A stretch of DNA of 64,000 nt from Cherax quadricarinatus (GCF_038502225.1 NC_091325.1:33082514-33146513); one strand, 5' to 3'; shown: positions 16,393-28,330, numbered from the stretch's first letter. Made by a program: numbers and translations. Notes: a model not told the origin generated them from the letters alone.

Positions 16393-16954
16393 TGTCATTT
16401 TAATCAATTATCTCAAGTAAACATTTTTTTTTCAATATCTCCTCGATTTGATTCCACTTGTGAAGAACTGATATTCTGTATTCCCAGTTTATTCTTCAGA
16501 ATATCGTGAATATTCTGCTAATATTTCCTCTGTTTCTGTCTCCTTCCGTAGCTTATTACTTATTACCATTCAAGATTCAAGATTTGATCGCTTGATTAGC
16601 GAGTTTTAGGAATGGTTTGGTATGGGAAAAATACTGTATCATGTATGCATGTGTAAAGTTGTTCAAACATTCACGGTATTTAAAACTTAATGTTGATTAC
16701 ACTAGTGTATTTTGCATATTAAAAGTATTTTTAGAAATTGCTCTCTGCAGAATTAATTCATTGATTTTTTTTATATTTACTGGCATATTTATTTAGCTCT
16801 TCAAAAAGTAATGAGAAGCGAGGGACATAATTAGTGATCATGATCACTGCTTAGTCGCCATGCAGAGGAAGTTATGTGCCGGAGGCACAGTGCCTCACGT
16901 GAGGCACAGTACCTTACGAAACCTTCAATCGCTGCTGTATCAGCCACTGATAAA
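16393..16954. other. Intergenic, no gene seen
   Basis: AT-rich sequence with no recognised motif. A short inverted repeat around GCCTCACGTGAGGC lies near 16890. Confidence 0.45.
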
Positions 16955-17237
16955 GCTACGTCTGCCGCTTCTGTTGCTTGGGTGTCTGCTGCTTCTGTTG
17001 CTTGGGTGTCTGCTGCTTCTGTTGCTTGGGTGTCTGCTGCTTCTGTTGCTTGGGTGTCTGCTGCTTCTGTTGCTTGGGTGTCTGCTGCTGCTGTTGCTTG
17101 GGCGTCTGCTGCTTCTGTTGCTTGGGTGTCTGCCGCTTCTGTTGCTTGGGTGTCTGCTGCTGCTGTTGCTTGGGTGTCTTCTGCTGCTGTTGCATGGGTG
17201 TCTGCTGCTGCTGTTGCTTGGATGTCTGCTGCTTTAG
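16955..17237. repeat. 24 bp minisatellite, about 11-12 copies
   Basis: Tandem unit GCTTCTGTTGCTTGGGTGTC plus TGCT, with a CTGCTG variant of the third and fourth codons. The period is a multiple of three and lacks stops in several frames. This gives long artefactual frames on both strands (for example repeated VAWVSAAS or QQTPKQQK). No flanking sequence suggests a real protein. Confidence 0.9.
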
Positions 17238-17689
17238 TTATTTTATCTGCCTCTTGTGGTATTGCATCTATCGGTCATTTTGTCATATTTTCCTCAAAAT
17301 TTCCTTAACTGGAAAAAATTTCCCTTCCTGACTAAATTTATGACAAAAGGCAAAATTTACAGTTTACAGTATAATTATGTTATTGTTTCGGAAATAAACA
17401 GTATAATCTCCCAGATAATTATCTGGGTCATAAGATGGGCTTCTTTTCCACAGATAAGATCAGTAACAACATAGACTGAATTATCTAATGAAGCAGTTTT
17501 GAGCAAGACTGGATGAATAGTTATCACAACAATAATTGCATATTTTTAAAACTTTTAAACCCAAGGATACATTTCATGAAGGTCACGTTGTCTGTGGTAA
17601 ATCATCTATACTAACATTGACAGTATAAATGCGAATACATTGCTGTGTAAGTACGAGCGCGCGCGCACACACACTGATGTACAACTCTT
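17238..17689. other. Intergenic, no gene seen
   Basis: AT-rich unique sequence, ending in a short GCGCGC-ACACAC run near 17660. Nothing recognised. Confidence 0.45.
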
Positions 17690-17888
17690 CTATGAATACC
17701 GACCCCTTGAGGAAGGTTCCTTGGTGATGGTGAGGGGCTCTTGATTTAGGGAATTGGATCTATGCTCCAGTTCCCCGAATTAAGCCTGAATACGTTCCAC
17801 ACCTCCCCCAGGCGCTGTATAATCCTACGGGTTTACCGCTTCCCCTTGATTATAACAATACTACTACTACTACTACTACTACTATTAC

Positions 17889-17938
<50 letters not shown>
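17690..17938 (+). repeat. SINE with TTGATTATAA tail and (ACT)n(AAT)n
   Basis: The body has GAGGGGCTCTTGAT, CAGTTCCCCGAATTAAGCCT and GGCGCTGTATAATCC, and ends CCGCTTCCCCTTGATTATAA followed by ACT and AAT triplet repeats. Copies with the same end are at 15169-15392 (minus) and 58683-58812 (plus). The shared 3' end suggests mobilisation by one partner LINE. Confidence 0.75.
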
Positions 17939-17944
17939 TAAACA

Positions 17945-18512
17945 CTGAGATACTAACTCATAAATATGCAGAAAACAATTGAAAATGGTAGAAAAGGAAG
18001 TAGCGGAAAAGACATGAAAAGAATGAGGTGATGAAATATGTGTCTGGAAATTGCGAGGAAGTACTGGTGAAATTCATACCCAGGAGGAAAAGTAGCAATG
18101 GAAGGTAAAGAGTGAGTCTTTGGTTTAGCCATAGATCTAGAACAGACAAACTAAAATTTACTAGAACATGGAAAAATATAGAAGTAAAAGAACTCAGAAA
18201 AATAAGGAAATGAGTCGAAGAGCCAAAATCGACTGTTCATGGATAAGAGAAGCTCAAAGACAATTTTTGAATGACTAAGCATAGAAACCAAAATACGACT
18301 TCGAGTTGATATATAGCCATAGCAAGAGAAAAATAACAGAAAATAACCAAGTTATCTGGTTGAAAAAGGAAGGAGAGCTCACAAGATATGACCAAAAGGT
18401 CTGTGTTAAGCTCAATAAGAAATTAGAGGAGGTATTCTCAGAGGAAGAAAGACTACCAAAAACTGAAGCAGAACAGTACACCAGCGAGTGCTGTTACATG
18501 TATTGCTGAATT
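17945..18512 (+). pseudogene. CR1-like LINE linker between endonuclease and RT
   Basis: Heavily broken frames include LIYSHSKRKITENNQVIWLK near 18312 and EEVFSEEERLPKTEAEQY near 18430. The corresponding region of the LINE at 42205-42802 reads LLYSHNRRKTTVKNQVIRLK. It is therefore a decayed fragment of the region linking endonuclease and RT. No catalytic motif remains. Confidence 0.7.
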
Positions 18513-18939
18513 ATGCTCAACCCAACGTCCTAAAACCTCTATTTAATCTTCAATATAAAGAATTACAAAAGGAGGTTGATTAACTGTCCTCATTTGGAAT
18601 CACCCGCTATATTGTGGTGAATCATCTTAATGGTAATGGAAGGGCTTATTCTAACTATATCGCGAATAGACTGCCTTCAAATACAGATGTAATTTCATTT
18701 AATAAATTGTCCTTAAATCATTAAAAAATATTATGTTTCTTAGAAGTGTTTAGGGTATGTTGTACCCTTTACGAATATTGCCCCTGCCGATATTTTCAAC
18801 GCAGTGGAATAGTATAGGTCAATCCTATTCATACCTTATGTGTAAGGTATGACTGTGAAGGTCCTGATGATTCAGCATGGTAAGAATGTCTCGAGAAGTC
18901 TGGATGGTGTAAAAGAGAATCAGGATAATATGATGATCC
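18513..18939. other. Intergenic, no gene seen
   Basis: AT-rich sequence without a recognised feature. A small inverted repeat (CATACCTTATGTGTAAGGTATG) lies at about 18830-18851. Confidence 0.4.
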
Positions 18940-19050
18940 TGGTGAATCAAATCGATGAGGTCCCAGAAAATCAGGTTGATGAGAAGGTTCCAAAGAATCA
19001 GGTTGATGAGAAGGTTCCAAACAATCAGGTTGATGAGTAGGTTCCAAAGA
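18940..19050. repeat. 27 bp minisatellite, about 4 copies
   Basis: Tandem units of GTTCCAAAGAATCAGGTT plus GATGAGAAG, with substitutions in the outer copies. The period is a multiple of three, so the overlapping open frames are artefacts. Confidence 0.85.
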
Positions 19051-19194
19051 ATCTGGATAGTGTTGAAGTGTTGCGGAGTGGTGATGTGGCGCACCGTTGC
19101 ACGATCTAATCATTCCTCGATATTCTGGATGAGGCACTGGACGTGGCACTGGGCGAAGGGCCGGGCGAGGCTAGGCGATGGGGAAAAGCACACT

Positions 19195-19339
19195 GAATGA
19201 GTGAGACTACCCGTCACGGTGGAAACGATGGATGTTTCCTTCCACGTCCTGTCCCTCTTCACCTAGCAGTAAGTAGGTACCTAGGTGTTCGTCAACTGTA
19301 ATGGGTCGCATCCTGGGGGACAAGATTAAATGGACGATA
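19195..19339 (+). repeat. SINE family S1, left part, split by LTR element copy 1
   Basis: The body CACCTAGCAGTAAGTAGGTA and GTCGCATCCTGGGGGACAAG matches the SINE at 16090-16392. Its tail resumes at 26052 on the far side of the LTR element, giving the relative order of insertion. Confidence 0.8.
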
Positions 19340-19344
19340 ATGGC

Positions 19345-20637
19345 TGTTACAAAAAACGCGATTCTAAAAGCTTAGAGATCTCCAGTGAATACTAGAAAGG
19401 ACTGCCCTTCTAGCATCCAGCCTGTTACTGGGTTTTCGTAACAATTAGTCAGTATCCTTGCCCAATTATCCATTAGAATTCAATTAGAATTAATAGTGCT
19501 TCAGGATTACAACTGGTAGGCTACTAACTAGAGAAATTAAAATTTAATAAATTTATTAATTAAGTTGACTAGGCGTATATCAAATTAGATTAAATCAATA
19601 TCAACAAAATAAGAATAATCACTTCTCTCGTGTACAGTATTAGTGTGCTGAAAGCACATATCATATTTATAAGTCTTAAGTACGGTTTGGTACATTAATA
19701 TTTAATAATACAATATGCAAATAAGTTTGTGTGTATGTGTGTAAGTGCTCTTAGTAGTTCGTTATGTCTCACGACTCGACTAGACTTAAACAAGTCACTG
19801 ACAAAGTCCTCAAATAAACTAACTTCTTAACCAACTGGCAATCAGAACAGTCTGCTTGAACAATAAAAAGAATGCTAAGCCCAATAGCAATATAACAAGC
19901 AATTGCGACACAAAATCAGGAACAAGGAGATAATATAACAACACTAAGTAGGGACCATCAGCAGATCCTCCACAAGAGTCACCAAGCTCCCATAATACTG
20001 AATCTAAGATCAGCATAAGAAAATCACCGACTGTGATAGTACACAGATACCAGTACAAATTAGGTCAGAAGCTACAGCTCAGGACCTGAGTTACTTAGAG
20101 TGTCTATGCGACACACAACCTCAATACAACGTCAAAAATCACTAAGTCTATACAATGTTCTGTGAACAGAGTCTCCAGAACTAACAACAATAATGAGACA
20201 AGAGACGATCTTCCAACAAGGGCCAATAAGGGAGATTTAGGCTCGTCTTGTCTAGAATACGTCCAACCACCAAGCGAGTCTAGACCAGACTGAATACTTC
20301 AGGTGAGGTGAGAACACCCCTCCCCCTCGATCACGTGATAGCTCCATGGACAGTCGCTGCCCAGCAACAGAAGCCGGCAGAGTAACGAGTAAAGAGCGAT
20401 AATTACAGTAGTTAGACAATCAAGAATTGAACTATGAGCACATAATAATATGTTACATCCTACCTAACAAAAGTAACTAAGACAAATAATAATATAAAGT
20501 CATATATTTACGATTTAGCTATTATCGCAAATATAAGCAATATAAAATTATATGAAAAGGTAAAATACATTATATACATATACATCATATACATCATATA
20601 CATCATATACATTGTAACCCATTCAGGGGTTGCAACA
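19345..20637 (-). repeat. 3' LTR of copy 1
   Basis: On the plus strand it begins TGTTACAAAAAACGCG and ends GGGGTTGCAACA. Just inside, the minus strand reads a G-rich GGAGGGG tract before the LTR, suitable as the polypurine tract. An unsupported frame of 79 codons lies within the LTR. Confidence 0.92.
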
Positions 20638-21239
20638 CCCCTCCAACACGACAAACGGTCGCACTAGGAGTTGCATTAATGTCTTTCACATTATTACTGA
20701 TTACTCATGTCACTTTAATAACAATATAATATTGAAATAAATCAGTCACTCTTGTGCCAAGCACTTTTCATTTCATAGTGTCTATATCACTAAGTTATGC
20801 CCCTAGTACTAGGGCAGTACACAGTATCGTATCTCTGCATACTCGTGGTTATGTACATCAATGTAGAGACAGGATAGCGTAGACAAGCATGACACATTGA
20901 GGCTCGATCATAGTAGTAGAGACTGCATACAAACAATAGTCTTGTGCTATAGACAGGAGATGGCATTCCACTCTTAAGTAGTGGTTGTGGAATACTATGC
21001 AGTATGGACATCTGAGTATGAAACAGCTTAAGGCGTGTAGTGAGGGGGGGTGCTCTGTGGCAGGACAGTGTTCTGCCACACAGTAACATCGCCCACACAA
21101 CACTACCCACTCAACACTCAGCTTCTGTCTCTAACTGTTTCCTCACACACATATCATCACTACTGTGAATATATAAATAACATAATTAGACATGACATGA
21201 GAATATATAATTAACATGGGCTGGAGTGATTACGTTACT
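20638..21239 (-). other. 3' untranslated region of copy 1
   Basis: About 600 bp between the end of pol and the 3' LTR. It is closely related to 35301-35914 in copy 2. Short open frames are not conserved between copies, so I regard the segment as non-coding. Confidence 0.7.
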
Positions 21240-22612
21240 TTACTGAATTAGACATAGCAAGTAACAAAAGGTATTTGGGCATAAAATTACGTTAATTTTA
21301 AATGGGGAAGTGCCCAAATACACGTCAAAATGTTCCAAGGACACCACAAAAGCTAAAGCCTCTTTCTCAATAGTGGCATAATTTTTCTGATGTCGTTTGA
21401 GCTTAGATGAATAGTAACATATAGGATGGAGAATGTCAGTGGATGTTGACTGTTGGAGCAGCACAGCTCCCACTACATAAACACTCGCATCTATATGTAA
21501 AAAGAAGGGAAGATTGAAATTAAGACTCCTCAACACTGGAGCAGAGGAAAGCAAACACTTCAACCTTTTCAACAAGTCTGAACAATCTCTAGTCCAGGTG
21601 AACTGAACTTTGCTACTAGTGAACACAGTGAGAGGTGTAGGTGGAGGTGTGTGTGTGCTGGCTTGCCTGTCACTTGACACACGTGGCAACGTCGCACATG
21701 ATCAGTTACTGTTTCCTTCATTTTAGGGCAAGTAAAATGTTTTGCCAGTTTACCGAGTGTCTTCTTGACACCCAAATGTCCTCTTATGGGACTACTGTGA
21801 GCAAAATCAATGGCTTGTTCACGAAATGTAACTGGTAACACTACGAGATGCTTGACTGTGGTGGAAACACTATCAGCTGACAACTTACAAGTATTTTTCT
21901 CCATCGGTACACCGTTACTATAATAGTAACAATTATCGAGATCCTTTGCTTCACTCTCAGTAACTGCTATATCTCTCAGTCTTTCCAGTGACTGATCAAC
22001 AAACTGATCCTTGATTAAATCATCATGAGTTAGAAATTTAAAGTCAGTTGTGTCCTGACTATGTCGCTGACAGGGGGGAGTCAATGTTAATGACTATGGG
22101 TGCAGAGCGTCACTGAACAACATATTCAAGCCCAAATCATTGTCATCCACTAACTCAACAGGAGACAAGGATGGTTGTTGTATCTTTGACATAGCTCTAG
22201 TAATTGTGCTGAGATGAAATAAACTAGGCTTCTCTCTACAAGCTTCAATGGCATAATTATCATCAGAGTTATTATCAATCACAAGTGGTTCTTTACATAC
22301 ACCAGCATGAAAGATATCGTTCCCTATCAACAAGTCTACTGACCTGATGGGTAATACACCACTGGATATACCCACTGAAATATAACCAGTATAATAGCTT
22401 GTTTCAATGTAAACTTTGTGCAGAGGTACTTTTATAACAGCCCCTCCATAGGCTTCTAACAATACATCTATCTTGCAATAGGTATCATCAGTTAGGGGCA
22501 GTACATCTTCGCTTAATAACGTGAGATAACTGCCAGTGTCTCTGAAAGTAATTATCTCAGCTAGATGTGATTCGTCAAATCCTACTTTACCTCTCGATAA
22601 GTAAGGACTCAT
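21240..22612 (-). pseudogene. pol of LTR copy 1: protease, integrase zinc domain, partial RNase H
   Basis: Reading leftward: an aspartic protease with DTGSYLTLL (near 22530), an integrase H2C2 zinc module (AHSSPIRGH ... CHVC, near 21790-21690), then the RT-RNase H connection and the start of RNase H (HIDAS, near 21490). The integrase catalytic core and RT palm are absent. Frame changes separate the segments near 22090 and 21640. RNase H is cut by a deletion near 21298 compared with copy 2. The product could not support its own transposition. Confidence 0.85.
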
Positions 22613-22654
22613 CGCTGAACGAATCTTCTCGTCAGATGCACTTTCTGACTCTAG

Positions 22655-24499
22655 TCATCTGTTCTGAGTAGCATTATCTAAAACAGTGGGATCAGAGGTA
22701 TTACTAGGATTTCGGTGCCTTTGTTGCACGGGAGAGGATACAACTTGAGTGGGGGTGCCAGCCGCACGACTGTCTCTCGTATCTCTTTCTAACTTATAGC
22801 AATACTCTCTAGCATGTCCTTTTCCATTACAATAGGTACATTTAACTTTCTTCTTCTCGATATCAGATTTCTGTCTAGCCAAAGAGACAGATTCAGGATT
22901 GTGAGTTTTCCTGGTAAAGGTACAAGAAGTTACAGTAGCAGGTACATCAGGCAGGCAATGAGCAGCTGATATAGGTTGCCAACTTCTAGGACAACTTTTA
23001 GTTACCTTGTTTCTATGTGTTTTAGTACGTACAAGTTTGCGAGAAATCTCGTAATTCTCTGCTAATGCTGCAGTTTCCAGAATATCCGAAGTAGTATGAT
23101 CGATCAGATATTCTTGTATGTCAGCAGACATACAGTTGTTAAACTCTTCGTGTAGTAACAACTGAACAAGGCTGTCGTAGTTGCTACACTTGGCAGACCT
23201 TCACCATCTCTCAAATGCAACTTTTTTCTCATGAGCAAACTCTACACAAGTTTGATCTTGTCGTTGTTATAATGTACGAAATGCACATTGATAACTTACA
23301 GGTAACAAGTTATATGTCTCTAGAATAGTTTGCTTGACAGCGTCATAACTAATGTACTTGGCAAATGGTAAAGCAGCAGTACAAGTTTGAGCTCTTCCTG
23401 TCAAAGCTGTGTGCAATAAGGTAGCCCAGTGCTTATGTGGCCAGTTCATAGCACGTGCCTGGTTCTCAAACACATCAAAATAGGTGTCTAAGTCACTCTC
23501 AAAAAACTTAGGAACCATGGATGCAGCTTTCTGCACATTAAATGTGTCCTGTGATCTATTAGTCTGTTGTCTTCCCAGGCGAACATTTTCTCTTTGGAAA
23601 TCTTCTTCGTTCAATTTCCTCTGTGCCTCTATTTGTGTAGTCTGCAACATAATAAGGTGTTCAAACCTCTCAAACTGTTCCTGAGAGATAGGACCAGTAG
23701 GTAACCTGGAGTTTACCTGGAGAGAGTTCCGGGGGTCAACGCCCCCGCGGCCCGGTCTGTGACCAGGCCTCCTGGTGGATCAGAGCCTGATCAACCAGGC
23801 TGTTGCTGCTGGCTGCACGCAAACCAACGTACGAGCCACAGCCCAGCTGATCAGGAACTGACTTTAGGTGCTTGTCCAGTGCCAGCTTGAAGACTGCCAG
23901 GGGTCTGTTGGTGATCCCCCTTATGTGTGCTGGGAGGCAGTTGAACAGTCTCGGGTCCCTGACACTTATTGTATGGTCTCTTAACGTAAGGGAGGAGTAA
24001 GGAATCTAACGAATAAGTCTGGACGGTCCTTAGGTCGGTCACCTAGTCAAGCCATCCCTAGAGAGTCTAGATCTGGTCTAGGATAAGTATATACAGGTGT
24101 AGTATACATTGTACTAGTATGAGGCTGAGTCATACTACCTGCTACACTCTGTACTATTGTGTCAGTGAGGTGGGAAGGTGTGAGCGAGAACAAAATTTCA
24201 CTAGGCTCAGACACTAGGCTCAATTCTGCCGTAGTTGCTCTCTCTTCTACATCATCAAATAGAGTCATACTTCCTAATTGTGACACTAGGCTTTCTGTAT
24301 CTGAATCATAATCAGACATCTCAGTAAGAGCAGGAAACAATATATCTTTAATTAACACTCTGACAGTTTCTGCGGTGTAATTCCTGTTATACGTCACACC
24401 GAGATATTTGGCTACTCGCCAACACGTCTGAAGTTTTAATGTACTTAACTCAGACAAAGTCAGAGTATCAATTAACTGTTTCACTTTGGCATACACCAT
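22655..24499 (-). pseudogene. gag of LTR copy 1
   Basis: Gag-type polyprotein starting MVYAKVKQLIDTLTLSEL at 24499. A CCHC zinc knuckle (CTYCNGKGHAREYC) lies near 22830. A LINE fragment is inserted at 23705-23985, and further frame changes occur near 23200-23270. The frame ends with TGA at 22657-22655 followed by CTA. The protease frame then continues in phase. Copy 2 (37436-38986) shows the uninterrupted arrangement. Confidence 0.88.
23705..23985 (-). mobile_element. 5'-truncated LINE family B insertion in gag
   Basis: The fragment matches the last 280 bp of the LINE at 52927-55355, from CGTTAAGAGACCATACAATA to the terminal CTCCAGGTAA-type repeat, on the minus strand. GTAA flanks it at 23701-23704 and 23986-23989. 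The uninterrupted gag of copy 2 is the empty site (near 38480). Confidence 0.88.
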
Positions 24500-24764
24500 G
24501 AAAATAAATGTACTACGAGAGAGTAATTATGGGAAACTATAATGCTAATAGGAATTTTAGTGTTGGTTGTCTTAGAGCTAGAGCTCATAAACAGTATTTC
24601 CATCTCCTTGGATCAAGAGACTCAGTCAGGTACATACATCCACCTGGTATGTTGTACAAGACTAAACTCAAAGTCTTCAGATTAGGAAAGTACTCAAAGT
24701 GTTTGATCATAGAGTTACTAGTATGTCAAACTGGACAATTTCTCCAACACCTTGGATCAAGAGC

Positions 24765-24782
24765 ATCCCGAACAGGCCCCCA
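24765..24782 (-). promoter_or_regulatory. Primer binding site of copy 1
   Basis: The minus strand reads TGGGGGCCTGTTCGGGAT two bases inside the 5' LTR. It resembles the complement of a tRNA-Pro 3' end (TGG plus GGGC-type), with a few differences. The equivalent in copy 2 is at 39250-39267. Confidence 0.65.
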
Positions 24783-24784
24783 TT

Positions 24785-26046
24785 TGATACAAAAAAATGC
24801 GAATCTAAAAGCTTAGAGATCTCCAGTGAATAATAAAAAGGACTGCCCTTCTAGCATCCAGCCTGTTACTGGGTTTTCGTAACAATTAGTCAGTATCCTT
24901 GCCCAATTATCCATTAGAATTCAATAAGAATTAATAGTGCTTCAGGATTACAACTGGTAGGCTACTAACTAGAGAAATTAAAATTTAATAAATTTATTAA
25001 TTAAGTTGACTAGGCGTATATCAAATTAGATTAAATCAATATCAACAAAATAAGAATAATCACTTCTCTCGTGTACAGTATTAGTGTGCTGAAAGCACAT
25101 ATCATATTTATAAGTCTTAAGTACGGTTTGGTACATTAATATTTAATAATACAATATGCAAATAAGTTTGTGTGTATGTGTGCAAGTGCTCTTAGTAGTT
25201 CGCTATGTCTCAGGACTCGACTAGACTTAAACAAGTGACTGACAAAGTCCTCAAATAAACTAACTTCTTGACCAACTGGCAATCAGAACAGTCTGCTTGA
25301 ACAATAAAAAGAATGCTAAGCCCAATAGCAATATAACAAGCAACTGCGACACAAAATCAGGAACAAGGAGATAATATAACAACACTAAGTAGGGACCATC
25401 AGCAGATCCTCCACAAGAGTCACCAAGCTCCCATAATACTGAATCTAAGTTCAGCATAAGAAAATCACCGACTGTGATTGTACACAGATACCAGTACAAA
25501 TTAGGTCAGAAGCTACAGCTCAGGACCTGAGTTACACAACCTCAATACAATGTCGGAAATCCCTAAGTCTATACAATGTTCTGTGAACAGAGTCTCCAGA
25601 ACTAACAACAATAATGAGACAAGAGACGATCTTCCAACAAGGGCCAATAAGGGTGATTTAGGCTCTTCTTGTCTAGAATACGTCCAACCACCAAGCGAGT
25701 CTAGATCAGACTGAATACTTCAGGCGAGGTGAGAACACCCCCCCCCCTCGATCACGTGATAGTTCTGTGGACAGTCGCTGCCCAGCAACAGAAGCCGGCA
25801 AAGTAATGAGCAAAGAGCGATAATTACAGTAGTTAGACAATCAAGACTTGAACTATGAGCACATAATATGTTACATCCTACCTAACAAAAGTAGCTAAGA
25901 CAAATAATAATATAAAGTCATATATTTACGATTTAGCTATTATCGCAAATATAAGCAATATAAAATTATATGAAAAGGTAAAATACATTATATACATATA
26001 CACTATATACATCATATACATTGTAACCCATTCAGGGGTTGCAACA
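24785..26046 (-). repeat. 5' LTR of copy 1
   Basis: Homologous to 19345-20637 with scattered substitutions and a shorter segment near 25535. Its terminus is TGATAC instead of TGTTAC. It ends GGGGTTGCAACA before the ATGGC duplication. Confidence 0.92.
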
Positions 26047-26135
26047 ATGGCAATAAGACAAACGGTCACCAATGACACACTGACTTACATGGGTTATGCT
26101 GGTCGGCTAGCCAGCTGTAATAATAATAATAATAA
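26047..26135 (+). repeat. SINE family S1, right part with (AAT)n
   Basis: Continues the SINE interrupted at 19344: GACACACTGACTTACATGGG and GGTTATGCTGGTCGGCTA match the tail of the SINE at 16310-16360. It finishes in AAT repeats. Confidence 0.75.
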
Positions 26136-26221
26136 AATATATTTTTTTACTACACTTACATGCATAAGGTATACAGGCCTAGCTGACATCAATGACATAC
26201 TGCTATGTAAAAAGCCCCTTG

Positions 26222-26435
26222 TTATGTAGAGCATTCCAGGCAAATTAGGTCCTTGTCCCAGGATGCGACCCACACTAGTCGACAAACTCCAAGGGACCCA
26301 TTTTACTGATGGGTGAACATAAACAACTGGTGTAAAGAAACATGCCCAATGTTTCTACCCTCGCTGGGAATCGAACGCAGATCCTCGCCGTGTGAAGCGA
26401 GAGCTTTATCAATCAGGCTACTACAAAATTGTGTT
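26222..26435 (-). repeat. tRNA-derived SINE (family S1), near full length
   Basis: On the minus strand the head has an A-box-like TAGCCTGATTGATAAAGC and a B-box GTTCGATTCCC at normal spacing. The body ends GTGGGTCGCATCCTGGGACA. This is the most complete S1 head in the window. The acceptor stem is not intact, so it is not a tRNA gene. Confidence 0.78.
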
Positions 26436-26640
26436 CACTTCCTCTGGTACCATACTGGTTTTGGCTCCCATCTTTTACAAACTTGGCAGCAAGATAATCT
26501 GGACACTGTGACAATTTTATAAACGTGATTTAACTACAGTTGCTTTACTCTGTCATCAACATCCAGCATTTCCAGTTATAATTCATCCAGTTCTACGTGT
26601 TCTCTTGGACTCAGGTCCAGAAGGACTCTCACCAATTTGT
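26436..26640 (-). pseudogene. LINE (family D) RT C-terminal fragment
   Basis: Minus-strand fragments read CPDYLAAKFVKDGSQ and GTRGSEHNFV, matching 28000-28330. The fragment breaks directly at the head of the S1 SINE, so the SINE probably inserted in it. No catalytic motif is left. Confidence 0.6.
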
Positions 26641-26749
26641 CCTGGGTGATATGTAATCCGTCTTTCATTTTTTTTTTTTTTGGTGAAAGCGGAGTACCAT
26701 AAAGAACAAGAATAATCTATTGGCATTGTATAAGACCTGGACATAGTTA

Positions 26750-27690
26750 TAGCTCTGTGTCTTCCTTTGCGGATGACACCCGGGTCACCATGGCAGTGAC
26801 CTCAATCGAAGACACCGCGAGACTCCAAGCGGACATCAACCAAATCTTCGAATAGGCCACTCAAAACAATATGAAGTTGAATGAGGAGAAATTTCAACTA
26901 CTCAGATACGGGAAACTTGAGGAAATTAAAAATGTATCAGGGTATACGACAAATTCTAACCATACAATAGAGAGGAAAAGTAATGTGAGGGATCTGGGAG
27001 TGATAATGTCAGAGGACCTCGCCTTTAAAGCCCACAACAAAGTATCTAGCTAATCTGCTAAGAAAATGGTAGAATGGATAATGAGAACCTTCAAAACTAG
27101 GGACGCCAAGCCATAATGATTCTCTTCAAATCGCTTGTGCTCTCTAGGCTGGAATACTTTCAAGGCTGGCGACATTGCATATCTGGAGAGTGTACAAAGA
27201 ACTTTCACGGCAAATATAAGCACGATGAGGCACCTAAATTACTGGGAAGGGTTGAAGGTCCTTGATCTGTATACCCTGGAATGCAGGCGAGAGAGATACA
27301 TGATAATATACACTTGGAAGGTCCTGGAGGGTTTGGTACCAAACCTGCACGGGAAAATCACTCCTCATGAAAGCAAAAGACTCGGCAGGAGATGCAACAT
27401 TCCCCCGATGAAAAGCAGGGGCGCCACGAGTACACTGAGAGACAACACAATTAGTGTCCGGGTTCCAAGACTGTTCAACTGCCTCCCACCCTACTTGAGG
27501 GGAATTAAGAAGGCACTGGACAGGCACCTAAAGTCAGTACCTGCCCAACCGGGCTGTGGTTCGTACGTCAGCTTGCGTGTGGCCAATAGTAACAGCCTGG
27601 TTGATCAGACCCTGATCCACCATGAGGCCTGGTCTCAGACCGAGCCGCGGGGGCGTTGATCCCCGAAACCCTCTCCTGGTAAATGCTTCA
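26750..27690 (+). pseudogene. CR1-like LINE (family B), RT from catalytic box to 3' end
   Basis: Begins near the catalytic box SSFADDTRVTM (26770), continues FQLLRYGKLEEIKN (near 26890), a thumb region with two stops near 27110, HLNYWEGLKVLDLYTLE (near 27235), and the 3' signature AACAGCCTGGTTGATCAG near 27590. It ends around CTCCTGGTAA. Stops at about 26853, 27050 and 27113 and a short deletion show decay. Confidence 0.85.
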
Positions 27691-27691
27691 G

Positions 27692-27716
27692 TAAGTAAGT
27701 AAGTAAGTAAGTTTAT
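27692..27716. repeat. (AGTA)n microsatellite
   Basis: About six AGTA units directly after the family B LINE 3' end. Confidence 0.85.
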
Positions 27717-27999
27717 TCAGATATTCACAAATACAGATACATAGAATTATCGTACATAGCAGCATATGTGTAGAGAACCTGGGATAACCCAATAAAGTCA
27801 GAGAGAGTGACGCAATTTCTTTGGGGTCCTTTTACCCTATTATTATTATAATTTAAAGGTTATAATATTTTCTTATTGTTCTATAATGAAGATAACATCT
27901 TATTATCATACTAAAAAGACTATCTACTACACGAGGGTCTTTAAGACTATCTACAATACGAGGGTCATTACTAGGAATAAGGTAAAATTTACACGTATG

Positions 28000-28330
28000 T
28001 TAGCTAAAAAATAGGAAATAATTCCCCTCCCTTTCTGTAGCTACATTCATCAGACACCTTTTGGCACTCTTCTTGAACTGGTTCATGCTATGACTGGCTT
28101 TGACATGTGCAAGCAGTCTGTTCCATTTCTTTATTGCTGTACAATAAAAGGTGTTTGAAGCCTGGCCACTGACTGTGGGTACTACAAAGTTGTGCTCTCT
28201 TCCCCTAGTACTATGATTGCTTTGGTTCCCAACCTTGACAAAATTGGCAGCAAGATATTCTGGACACTGTGAGCAATTTTATAAACATGATTTAGCTTCA
28301 GTTGTTTTACTATGTCTTCATCATTCAGCA
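28000..28330 (-). pseudogene. LINE (family D) RT C-terminal end
   Basis: A minus-strand frame without a start codon runs from 28275 to a TAA at 28002-28000. It contains CPEYLAANFVKVGNQSNH, TFYCTAIKKWNRLL and MNQFKKSAKRCLMNVATERE, the usual ending of a LINE RT. Upstream coding (NDEDIVKQLKLNHVYKIAHS) is in another frame, so a one-base shift lies near 28275. The N-terminal and catalytic parts are missing. Confidence 0.75.

Larger units (their letters stand above)
19345..26046 (-). mobile_element. Ty3/gypsy-type LTR retrotransposon, copy 1 (6.7 kb)
   Basis: Two long terminal repeats (19345-20637 and 24785-26046), both of TG...CA type, enclose gag and a shortened pol read on the minus strand. The target duplication ATGGC is seen at 19340-19344 and 26047-26051. 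The LTRs differ by substitutions and small indels, including a segment near 20098-20116 missing from the other LTR, so this copy is clearly older than copy 2 at 34099-40471. It sits in a family S1 SINE and itself carries a LINE fragment in gag. Confidence 0.93.

Noticed and set aside
16860..17331. Repetitive Ala/Val/Trp or Gln-rich protein
   Set aside because: A 24 bp minisatellite keeps several frames open at once, on both strands, with no flanking coding signal.
16955..19050. CRISPR array
   Set aside because: The repeats are contiguous tandem units without unique spacers, and the sequence is eukaryotic.
24508..24816. Plus-strand frame near the 5' LTR
   Set aside because: It lies antisense in the leader of the LTR element and also occurs at 39017-39292 only because the copies are homologous.
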